This document shows, in pieces, positions 57,469 through 64,000 of a DNA stretch of 64,000 nt (its first letter is position 1; each line of letters opens with the position of its first letter). The translations under genes were made by a program, and so were the position numbers. The notes under the pieces were generated by a model, which did not search any database, was not told where the DNA came from, and saw only the letters and a program-made list of their open reading frames with translations. Source of the DNA: FEN-1219 sp039933105 (lineage in GTDB: Bacteria; Pseudomonadota; Gammaproteobacteria; Steroidobacterales; Rariloculaceae); NCBI GenBank assembly GCA_039933105.1, contig JBDTOT010000014.1, forward strand, positions 1 to 64,000. The letters are read 5' to 3'.

Positions 57469-58563
57469 ATGCCGACTCTGCAACGCCACACGTCATTTAG
57501 GCCTTTTCTCGTCGCCTTGATCGGCCTCGCGCCGCTCGTGTCTGCCCAGGCGCCGCAAACGTTCACACCGAAGGCGATCGTCCAATTCTCACCCGGCGGC
57601 GACCGTGAGCGCGCCGTTCTCTCGCGCATGCCCGGTCTCGCAGAGCTCATCAAAGGTCAGTTCGGCCTCGGCTCCGCCGACTTGAACGGCGATGGCAAGG
57701 CCGAGATCGTCGTGGTCTCACTCGCGTGCGACGGCGCGGGTTGCCCGGTGGTGGTGATCGAGGACAACGCCGGCCGTGCCGCGCCGATCTTCGCGCGCAA
57801 GGTAGCCGGCAGGCTCGCGATCACGAACGAGAAACTCAACGGCTACTACGCGCTCGCGGCCGCGGACAAGGCCGGCGCAATCATCAAAGACCCCGGCACC
57901 GGCAAACAGCTGATCTACGTCGTGGGCGCCAACGCTCAGGGCGCGGCGGCTAACGCCGCGCCTCGCACGCCCCCGGCGACGCGAGCTGTGCCACCGGCGC
58001 CGACACCCGCCACGGCGCCGCGTGCGCCCGTCGCGACGCAGCAACCCGCGGCATCACAGCCGGTTGCGCAGGCCAACGGTCAGTTTTTACCCGTGTGTCT
58101 ACTCGCGCGCTGCTTGAACCCACGCATCCTGTCGACCTCGGGCGTTGGGACCGCGAATGCCGTAGCCCAAGCGAAAGTGACGCAGGAGGACGCGACCGCG
58201 TGGTGCGCGCAGTTCAACGCGGGCTACAAGGGGTGTCTCGAAGACCAACTCGCGCAGGGTGGCACGGCGGGCGGCGCCAAATTCCGGGCCAATGATTTCA
58301 AAGCGACCGCCAACTGCACGACGGGAAAACTGACTGCAGTCGACGGTCGCTCCTATACCTATGTCGGCACCTGGGCCGAGGGCCGCGGCGCGGGCAAACC
58401 CAAGTTCGTAGGTTCGATGAGCGAAGTCGGCGGCCGCATCTTCGAGCAGCAACCGGCGAGCGGCTCGACCTCGATCTTTCAGCTGGCGCTCGAGCCCAAT
58501 GCCGGAGAATCGCTGGCGATCCAGTGGCAAGTGCTGTGCGCGGGAGCGGCGCCACCGAAGTAG
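57469..58563 (+). CDS. exported protein of unknown function
   Basis: A 364-residue protein. The ATG at 57469 has a GAGG site upstream and opens a signal peptide ending LVSAQ. A segment with an FG-GAP/dockerin-like acidic loop, GLGSADLNGDGKAEIVVVSL, may bind calcium. An Ala/Pro/Thr linker (about 165-210) separates it from a C-terminal domain containing four or more cysteines (CLLARC, WCAQFNAGYKGCLE) that could form disulfides. The family is not recognised. It is convergent with the crystallin gene. Confidence 0.65.
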   Translation: MPTLQRHTSFRPFLVALIGLAPLVSAQAPQTFTPKAIVQFSPGGDRERAVLSRMPGLAELIKGQFGLGSADLNGDGKAEIVVVSLACDGAGCPVVVIEDNAGRAAPIFARKVAGRLAITNEKLNGYYALAAADKAGAIIKDPGTGKQLIYVVGANAQGAAANAAPRTPPATRAVPPAPTPATAPRAPVATQQPAASQPVAQANGQFLPVCLLARCLNPRILSTSGVGTANAVAQAKVTQEDATAWCAQFNAGYKGCLEDQLAQGGTAGGAKFRANDFKATANCTTGKLTAVDGRSYTYVGTWAEGRGAGKPKFVGSMSEVGGRIFEQQPASGSTSIFQLALEPNAGESLAIQWQVLCAGAAPPK

Positions 58564-58584
58564 CGCCGCCCGAGGTAACGACAA

Positions 58585-59400
58585 TTACTGCCGCGGTTCA
58601 CCGTTGCGATTGACCAAGATGGTCCGGCCCGGAGGCGCGGTCATCTTCACGTAGTGCTCGACACCGCGGTAGTCGTAAGTGACGTCCCAATACTCGGGCG
58701 CACCGTCCGCACGGCTCTCGCAGTGGCGCACGTCGCGGTCGTAGGCGTCGGCGCCTCGATCGCGGCCGGCATTCGCGCCGATGGCCGCACCGGCGGCCAC
58801 GCCGCCCGCGGTGGCCAGGTCCTTACCGCGGCCACCGCCAATCTGATGGCCGATGATGCCGCCGATGATGGCGCCTGCAACGGCCCCACCGACGTTCGCG
58901 GGGCCCCGCTCCTCGACTTGCTCGCGCTCTACCCAGCAGTGGCGATCGCGGTCGCGAACCACCGCGCGCACCGATGTCACCCGCGCTTCGTCCACCGGTT
59001 CATTCGGACGCCGCCGATACTCGTAGTCGGCACGCCCGACGGGTTCCGGTCTGTCCATGTCGCGGCGGCGGCCTTGGCCTTGGTCCGCTCGTTGCACCGA
59101 GCTGATTCGATCGTTGATGCCCAACCGGCGCAGCGAGTCGTAGGCGCCGGGGCGCAGCATGACGCAACGGCCCCTGTAACCAACGTCGTCGCATACGACC
59201 CAATTGCCGTTGTCGACGACTACCGACGACGCTCGATCGTTGAAGCCATCGTCCCTGAAGTCCCCGACGGAACGCTTCGTGGTGAACGCACGCCCGCGAA
59301 AACCTTCGCCTGCGTAAAGCGTGATTTGCGCCGCTTGCACTGCCTGCGCGGCGAGAAATAACGCGCCGACGCAAAACACGGATGTCAGATGTCTGTTCAT
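58585..59400 (-). CDS. beta/gamma-crystallin plus glycine-zipper envelope protein (copy A)
   Basis: A 271-residue protein. The Met at 59400 has GAGGAGA upstream and opens a signal peptide ending VQAAQ. Residues 25-105 form a beta/gamma-crystallin domain with two Greek-key halves and two calcium motifs, NDRASS and NDRISS. After a polar linker, a region with the conserved block ARVTSVRAVVRDRDRHCWVE precedes a glycine zipper (VGGAVAGAIIGGIIGHQIGG and GGVAAGAAIGANAG), typical of 17-kDa outer-membrane proteins. The C-terminus is VEHYVKMTAPPGRTILVNRN. It is a close paralogue of the upstream gene. Confidence 0.85.
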   Translation of the reverse strand: MNRHLTSVFCVGALFLAAQAVQAAQITLYAGEGFRGRAFTTKRSVGDFRDDGFNDRASSVVVDNGNWVVCDDVGYRGRCVMLRPGAYDSLRRLGINDRISSVQRADQGQGRRRDMDRPEPVGRADYEYRRRPNEPVDEARVTSVRAVVRDRDRHCWVEREQVEERGPANVGGAVAGAIIGGIIGHQIGGGRGKDLATAGGVAAGAAIGANAGRDRGADAYDRDVRHCESRADGAPEYWDVTYDYRGVEHYVKMTAPPGRTILVNRNGEPRQ

Positions 59401-59513
59401 GGTCGTCTCCTCGAAAATCTGCGGGAGGGTTTCAGTATGCGAGCGTTGCGTATGCCGGTGTGGTAGGACCGACGAGCGTCGCGGCGTAGGACAAATCAAC
59501 GTCCGCGTTCGGC

Positions 59514-60317
59514 CTATTGCCGCGGTTCGCCGTTGCGGTTGACCAGGAGTGTCCGCCCCGGAGGCGCCGTCATCTTTACGTAGTGTTCGATACCACGATA
59601 CTCGTAAGTGACGTTCCAATACTCGGGCGCGCCGTCTGAACGGCTCTCGCAACGGCGCACGTCTCGGTCGTACCGGTCGTCGTCTCGGCCGACATTCGCA
59701 CCCACAGCAGCACCCGCAGCAGCACCACCGAGTGTCGCCACGTCTCGACTACGCCCGCTGCCGATCTGATGTCCGATAACGCCTCCGATGACCGCGCCGG
59801 CGACGGCACCACCCACGTTGGCCCCACCACGTTCCTCAACTTGCTCGCGCTCTATCCAGCAGTGGCGATCCCTGTCGCGCAGCACGGCGCGCACCGAAGT
59901 CACACGCGCTTCGTCCACGGGTTCATACGCGCGGCGTCGATACTCATAGGTAGGAGCCGCAAGTGGCGCTGGCGCTTCCGCGTAGTCGCCCTGACGGCGA
60001 TTGGCTTGGCGTACGGAACTGATGCGGTTGTCGACGCCCAATCCACGCAGCGAGTCGTAAGCGCCGCGGCGCAGGAGCATGCAGCGGCCCCTGTATTCCG
60101 AGTCGTCGCACACGACCCAGTCGCCACTGTCCACGACGACCGATGACGCGCGGTCGTTGAAACCATCTTGCTTGAAGTTGGTGACGGGGCGTTTCGTCGT
60201 GAAGGCACGTCCGCGGAAGCCCTCGCCTTCGTAGAAGGTGATTTGCGCGGCCTGCACTGCCTGCGCGGCAAGAAGAATCGCGCCCATGCAAAGCGCCGAT
60301 TTCAGGGATCGTTTCAT
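59514..60317 (-). CDS. beta/gamma-crystallin plus glycine-zipper envelope protein (copy B)
   Basis: A 267-residue protein with the same plan as the next gene: signal peptide ending VQAAQ, beta/gamma-crystallin domain with calcium motifs NDRASS and a second site changed to DNRISS, the block ARVTSVRAVLRDRDRHCWIE, the glycine zipper (VGGAVAGAVIGGVIGHQIGS) and the end VKMTAPPGRTLLVNRN. The two copies lie 113 bases apart in the same orientation, a clear tandem duplication. Likely an exported envelope protein that binds calcium; no function is known for this fusion. Confidence 0.85.
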   Translation of the reverse strand: MKRSLKSALCMGAILLAAQAVQAAQITFYEGEGFRGRAFTTKRPVTNFKQDGFNDRASSVVVDSGDWVVCDDSEYRGRCMLLRRGAYDSLRGLGVDNRISSVRQANRRQGDYAEAPAPLAAPTYEYRRRAYEPVDEARVTSVRAVLRDRDRHCWIEREQVEERGGANVGGAVAGAVIGGVIGHQIGSGRSRDVATLGGAAAGAAVGANVGRDDDRYDRDVRRCESRSDGAPEYWNVTYEYRGIEHYVKMTAPPGRTLLVNRNGEPRQ

Positions 60318-60481
60318 ATAGGCACTCCGGTAGCAGTCGCACTCTGCGGCCTTTGCGCACGTAGTTCCGTACGCGAGCGTACATACTCCCTCGGCCGGCG
60401 TCGTAGCCATCCTCGTAGGTGGCGGACTCTTGTTTTATACCGGCAAGAGAAGTTGACCGTCGCAGGACTGCCGATGCGTAG

Positions 60482-60865
60482 TTAGCGCTTCTTGCTCTTC
60501 GTCTTGCTCTTCGTCTTGCTCTTTGTCGTGGCCTTGCGCTTCGGCGCCTTCTTGCGCTTCGGCAAGCGCGCGACCGGCCCTGGCTCCGCGTATTCGCGGT
60601 ATAGGAAGTCGAACTCGGCCGACGTCGCTTCGCGAAGCGAGTAGGCATCCGGTCGTTGTTCCTGGCGCGCCTCTCGACGCTCGCCCCAGCGAAACTCCGG
60701 TTGCCGGCGTCGCGGCGGTGGTATTTTTACCGCATCCTGTAGCACGGGAATGTCGTCGAACCCGCGTAGGTATTCGTCGTAGGCCGCCGCGTTACCGGGT
60801 TCCTCGTCGGCCGCGACGACGCGGCCTGGGAGGATCGGCGCTTGGGTGAGCGCAGCGTTCTTCAT
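60482..60865 (-). CDS. unrecognised protein with lysine-rich tail (copy 1)
   Basis: A 127-residue soluble protein. Conserved with the copy at 61860-62240 are YDEYLRGFDDIPVLQDAVKI, PPPRRRQP, RQEQRPDAYSLREATSAEFD and FLYREYAEP. The last 30 residues are a basic repeat of Lys, Ser and Thr (KSKTKSKTKSKKR), like histone H1-type tails. Family not recognised. The conserved core suggests a short helical or partly disordered protein; nucleic-acid binding by the tail is only an inference. The upstream region is duplicated too. Confidence 0.62.
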   Translation of the reverse strand: MKNAALTQAPILPGRVVAADEEPGNAAAYDEYLRGFDDIPVLQDAVKIPPPRRRQPEFRWGERREARQEQRPDAYSLREATSAEFDFLYREYAEPGPVARLPKRKKAPKRKATTKSKTKSKTKSKKR

Positions 60866-60960
60866 GCAGTGAGCGCCGCAACGGCGCCTCAGGGGAACGG
60901 AGGATCATCGTATCCTCGGCTCCGCGCGGGGCACCGGGAAACCGATCACGTTTTCACCGG
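60866..60960 (-). repeat. upstream region conserved between the two lysine-tail genes (copy 1)
   Basis: These 95 bases share several blocks with the region just after 62240: GTGAGCGCCGCA then CGGCG, GAACGGA, and CCGGGAAAC followed by GATCACGTTT. This suggests the promoter was copied along with the gene. No gene was seen in it. Confidence 0.55.
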
Positions 60961-61029
60961 TGAGTCGACGTTCAGCTCGTCGTACGTCGGCTCGAGGGGT
61001 TACCGACCAATCGATGACGACGTCAGGTG

Positions 61030-61803
61030 TCAAAGGGCATTCAGGATGAACTCGCGTGCAGTCTGATTGCCCGCAATCATGAAGCCCGCAACTACGCCGC
61101 CCACGTTAGCGAGCACGCAGACGATCGTCGCGATATGCAGGCGTCTGCGCGTCAGCACGTCGTATACGATCGGCGCGCCGACGGTGAAAACGATGAACGC
61201 AACGAACGGTGCCGCCACTGGAGTCAACCCGAGCGCACCGAAAGTGGCCGGCAGCCGCGAGCCGGCCGGTCCCAAGATCGCAAGCGATGCCAAGAACATC
61301 AGTCGCTTGTGAATTTCCGGGCGACTGCGCCACAGGACAGCCCGCGCGACTATCGGGATGAACTGGACGAGCATCAAACAATCGCCAACGATTCCCGCAG
61401 CCAACCGAGTGCCCTCCGCTGCGAAATCCGTCCCCATCTCCCGCATGCGAGGGAGATAGCTCACGATCGTGAACACGCTCACGGCAACGACACACGTGGC
61501 TATCAAAACACCCACGATTCCCGAGCGCCGATGCAAGTCGGTACGGTGAATGGCAACGAGAGCAGTCTGAAAGAAGAACCAAACAAACCAAGCAAACAGC
61601 ACGGCTCCGTGCACGAACAGGTACATCGGAATGGGCGGAACCTTGAACGCCGGCCTGAACAACAGCGTCGGAGCGAAACCAACCACGAGGATTGCGAGCA
61701 TCACGATCGACGCGGCTAGGAAGTAGCGCTTGATCAAGACCTCTCGCCACGTCGAAACGCCGCTCGAAACGCCGTTCGAAACGACTGCGATGGATTCGCT
61801 CAC
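61030..61803 (-). CDS. integral membrane protein (DUF2306-like)
   Basis: A 257-residue protein starting at GTG 61803, with about seven membrane helices. Segments MYLFVHGAVLFAWFVWFFFQ, the HRTDLHRRSGIVGVLIATCV loop with His-rich residues, and RPEIHKRLMFLASLAILGPA resemble predicted membrane proteins of the DUF2306 type or cytochrome b561-like proteins. The His residues could bind haem, but this is not established. It sits between the two lysine-tail genes. Confidence 0.7.
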   Translation of the reverse strand: MSESIAVVSNGVSSGVSTWREVLIKRYFLAASIVMLAILVVGFAPTLLFRPAFKVPPIPMYLFVHGAVLFAWFVWFFFQTALVAIHRTDLHRRSGIVGVLIATCVVAVSVFTIVSYLPRMREMGTDFAAEGTRLAAGIVGDCLMLVQFIPIVARAVLWRSRPEIHKRLMFLASLAILGPAGSRLPATFGALGLTPVAAPFVAFIVFTVGAPIVYDVLTRRRLHIATIVCVLANVGGVVAGFMIAGNQTAREFILNAL

Positions 61804-61859
61804 AGGTCTCTCCCGCGGTTCGAATCGCGAAAGAATCGCATATTTTTGGAGGTCCGGCG

Positions 61860-62240
61860 CTACGGTTTCTTAGTCTTGCTCTTGGTCGGGCTTTTCCCGG
61901 TCTTGGTCGCGCGCTTCTGCCGCTTCTTGCGTTTCGGGTGAGGCGCTATCGGCGCTGGCTCCGTGTACTCGTGGTACAGGAACGCGAGTTCGGCCGACGT
62001 CGTCTCGCGGAGCGAGTACGCGTCGGGTCGTTGCTCTTGGCGCGCATTGCGACGTTCGCCGCGACGAAAGTCCGGTTGCGGGCTCCTCGGAGGGGGTATC
62101 CGCACCGCGTCTTGAAGGACGGGAACATCGTCGAATCCGCGTAGGTATTCCTCGTACGCGGGATTGTTGGCCGGTTCGTCGTCTGGAACGACGGTGCGGT
62201 CGCGGAGAGTCAGTACTTCGGCCGGCGCGGCGTTCTTCAT
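61860..62240 (-). CDS. unrecognised protein with lysine-rich tail (copy 2)
   Basis: A 126-residue paralogue of the protein at 60482-60865. The Met at 62240 begins MKNAAPAEVLTLRD, matching MKNAALTQAP in the other copy. YEEYLRGFDDVPVLQDAVRI, RQEQRPDAYSLRETTSAELA and FLYHEYTEP are shared. The tail is Lys/Thr-rich (KRATKTGKSPTKSKTKKP). The two genes share upstream sequence. Function unknown. Confidence 0.62.
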   Translation of the reverse strand: MKNAAPAEVLTLRDRTVVPDDEPANNPAYEEYLRGFDDVPVLQDAVRIPPPRSPQPDFRRGERRNARQEQRPDAYSLRETTSAELAFLYHEYTEPAPIAPHPKRKKRQKRATKTGKSPTKSKTKKP

Positions 62241-62335
62241 ACGGTGAGCGCCGCAGCGGCGTCTCCAACTGAACGGACGACAATCGTAGCCGTGCCACGG
62301 CACGGAACTCCGGGAAACGGATCACGTTTCCACGT
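62241..62335 (-). repeat. upstream region conserved between the two lysine-tail genes (copy 2)
   Basis: The counterpart of 60866-60960, with the same order of blocks (GTGAGCGCCGCA, GAACGGA, CCGGGAAAC, GATCACGTTT). It also contains a small 7-base inverted repeat, CCGTGCC / GGCACGG, at 62290-62305 that is not present in the other copy. Confidence 0.55.
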
Positions 62336-62400
62336 CCAATCAGGCCCGTTCGCGAGGAAAGAACCGCGACAATGGCCACTCACCCGCCGGCGCTAAGACG

Positions 62401-64000
62401 TCAGCTTCGCTTCCTGGCCTTCTTCTTGGCGGCAGCAGCAGGAGCCGCTGCGCTGGCAGATTTACCCTTGGCCGCGCTCCGGCGCTTCTTGTGCACGGAA
62501 AAATCGTCGGGGTTGATCAGATCCGGCACGGTCCAGCCGTCCAGGTCGTACTCGGCCATGCACTGCTCCGCGAAGCCTTTGAACTTCGCGGCATTGCCGT
62601 TGCCCATCGCACCGAACAGCGCGTAGCGGCGAATCTCTTCCGTGCTGCCGCTGTAGTTGATCTCGTAGAGCTCGTGACGCCCGCCAAACTCGGTGCCGAT
62701 GCAGTCCCACAGCAGCTTCATGAGCTTGATTCGCTGCTCGGCCGTGTAGCCGTTCGAGCCGCGCATGTACTTGTCGATGTACGGGCGGATCTCGGGGTTA
62801 CCGAAATCGCGCGAGTGCGAGTTCAGATAGATGAGACCGGAAGCGACGGTCTGCTCGATCAGGTATTTGATCTTCGTGTACGCGATCGTCGCGAGCACCT
62901 GATAAGCGCTGCCGGCGTCGTTGTTCGGCAGCAAATACTGACCCTTCCACGGCCGCGGGTCGCGCACCATCGCCTCGGTCAGCGCCCAGAACATGTTGCG
63001 CCACGCGATCACTTCGCCCACGTTCGCCTGCACACCGCGGTAATCCTTCGTGCCCGAGGCCTCCACTGCCTTCAGCAGCAAGCCTGCGATGAAGTCGAGC
63101 TTCACGGCCAGGCGCGTGCAGCCGTGCACGACGAAGCGCGGCAGGAAGCCAGTGCGCGGGAAGAAGTTGTTGGCCTTCTCCACGTCGCCCCACACGAACA
63201 CGTTCTCCCACGGCACGAACACCTTGTCCATGATGAACACGGCGTCGTTCTCGTCGAGACGCGACGAGAGCGGCTGGTCGAACGGACTCGACATCACGGA
63301 AGCGGTCATCTCGTACGACGTGCGGCAGATGAACTTCACGCCCTTCGCGTTCGTCGGCAACATGAACACGAGCGCGTAGTTCTTGTCCTGCAGCGGCAGC
63401 AGACCGTGGTGCGCAATGAACGTGTAGTTCGTCAGAACGGAGCCCGTGGCCACCACCTTCGCGCCCGACACGATCAGTCCACCATCGGTTTCCTTCTCCA
63501 CGTGGACGCAAACATCCGCCACTTTGTCCGGCGGCTTGTCCCGATCCACGGGCGGATGAATGATCGCATGATTGACGAACGGCACACGCTCCTGGCTGTA
63601 CGTGTACCAGCGCTTCGCGTTCGCTTCGAACGGCGCATAGAACTCCGCGTTCGCGCCGAGCGTTCCCAAGAACGCGGCCTTGTAGTCCGGCGCGCGGCCC
63701 ATCCAGCCGTAGGTGATGCGCTGCCACTCGGCGATCGCGTTCCTGCCCGCGATCGACTCCTCGACCGTCTTCGGCGCGCGGAAGAATGCGTGAGTCTTGC
63801 CTTTGCTCTTGCCTTCGACGTCGGTCGGCAACAACAGCTTGTCCTGGCGCGCAGGATCGTGCAGCGCGTCGAACAAACGCGCCGTCATGCGCGCCGTGTT
63901 GCGAAACGCGGGATGTGTGGTGACGTCGTCGACGCGATCGCCATACACATACACCTCGCGCCCGTCACGCAGCGACTCGAGATACTCCTTGCCGTTCTGC
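62401..64000 (-). CDS. HpaB-family flavin-dependent monooxygenase, 5' partial
   Basis: The frame is open to the right edge, and the codons up to it read NGKEYLESLRDGREVYVYGD, so the first Met lies outside. More than 530 residues are visible. HpaB/4-hydroxyphenylacetate 3-hydroxylase blocks are VDDVTTHPAFRNTARM, ITYGWMGRAPDYKAAF, VPFVNHAIIHPPVDR, KVVATGSVLTNYTFI, KVFVPWENVFVWGD, and FPRTGFLPRFVVHGCTRLAV. The family hydroxylates phenols with reduced FAD supplied by a separate reductase. The last 30 residues form an Ala/Lys-rich basic tail (KKRRSAAKGKSASAAAP, KKKARKRS) not usual for the family. The substrate and reductase are unknown. Confidence 0.9.
   Translation of the reverse strand, partial: QNGKEYLESLRDGREVYVYGDRVDDVTTHPAFRNTARMTARLFDALHDPARQDKLLLPTDVEGKSKGKTHAFFRAPKTVEESIAGRNAIAEWQRITYGWMGRAPDYKAAFLGTLGANAEFYAPFEANAKRWYTYSQERVPFVNHAIIHPPVDRDKPPDKVADVCVHVEKETDGGLIVSGAKVVATGSVLTNYTFIAHHGLLPLQDKNYALVFMLPTNAKGVKFICRTSYEMTASVMSSPFDQPLSSRLDENDAVFIMDKVFVPWENVFVWGDVEKANNFFPRTGFLPRFVVHGCTRLAVKLDFIAGLLLKAVEASGTKDYRGVQANVGEVIAWRNMFWALTEAMVRDPRPWKGQYLLPNNDAGSAYQVLATIAYTKIKYLIEQTVASGLIYLNSHSRDFGNPEIRPYIDKYMRGSNGYTAEQRIKLMKLLWDCIGTEFGGRHELYEINYSGSTEEIRRYALFGAMGNGNAAKFKGFAEQCMAEYDLDGWTVPDLINPDDFSVHKKRRSAAKGKSASAAAPAAAAKKKARKRS

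Noticed and set aside
61814..61831. GCGGTTCGAATCGC, like the T-arm of a tRNA.
   Set aside because: No acceptor, D or anticodon arms fit around it, and it lies in the leader of the membrane protein gene.
1..64000. CRISPR arrays, insertion sequences, integrases, phage genes and rRNA/tRNA genes were looked for.
   Set aside because: No regularly spaced repeats, transposase-like proteins, integrase motifs or RNA gene signatures were seen.

Overview
The window is GC-rich and reads throughout as Gram-negative proteobacterial DNA: a complete lipid A aminoarabinose (arn) operon, a lipid A acyltransferase, two TonB-dependent outer-membrane receptors, many Sec/Tat-exported periplasmic proteins, and short translationally coupled operons. 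The mix of DUF6152 proteins, PQQ propeller enzymes, TonB receptors and aromatic-ring enzymes resembles soil or aquatic Gammaproteobacteria such as Steroidobacterales. That placement is an inference from gene content. No rRNA, tRNA, CRISPR array, insertion sequence or phage gene was seen. No gap between genes exceeds about 265 bases, the longest being 34096-34360. Both ends of the window cut through genes.

Layout. 0-2.7 kb: the C-terminal part of a large FAD/Fe-S 2-hydroxyacid dehydrogenase and a glutathione transferase. 2.8-9.5 kb: a peptide-type ABC transporter operon (two permeases, one polypeptide with two ATPases, a lipoprotein binding protein) followed by a DUF2891 gene; its proteins look closer to actinobacterial relatives than to enteric Dpp/Opp. 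9.6-13.9 kb: exported proteins of little-known function, including a DUF6152 fusion protein and a secreted protein with a haem c motif. 14.0-27.4 kb: an envelope-decoration block. It holds arnB-arnC-[extra ArnT-like transferase]-arnA-arnD-arnT-arnE-arnF, then a GtrB/ArnT-like/GtrA triad, then a divergent LpxL-type acyltransferase. Together these should build undecaprenyl-linked sugars, flip them, and transfer them to lipid A or other envelope glycans.

27.4-38.6 kb: mixed genes. These include a split version of the DUF6152 fusion protein, DUF3300, a DUF2231 membrane cytochrome, a flavin monooxygenase, a LigJ-like hydratase, a methyltransferase, arylamine N-acetyltransferase, NUDIX, and a third paralogue of the DUF6152-partner family. 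A 116-bp inverted-repeat element lies at 34207-34322. 38.7-43.6 kb: two PQQ-type propeller dehydrogenases flanking an MFS transporter. 43.6-46.5 kb: a response regulator, a PAS histidine kinase and an AraC regulator. 46.6-54.1 kb: two TonB-dependent receptors, a Tat-exported NTF2-like protein and a tandem MoaF-domain protein, which look like an uptake and processing set for an organic substrate.

54.1-57.3 kb: seven small genes, most overlapping by 4 bases, then a further acetyltransferase. 57.5-62.4 kb: a secreted protein, two tandem beta/gamma-crystallin plus glycine-zipper proteins, and two copies of an unrecognised protein with a lysine-rich tail on either side of a membrane protein. 62.4 kb to the end: an HpaB-family flavin monooxygenase that also carries a basic tail. 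The strongest leads are the rearranged arn block, the fused and split DUF6152 paralogues, the PQQ enzymes with an unusual metal site, the duplicated lysine-tail genes with their upstream regions, and the long inverted-repeat element.
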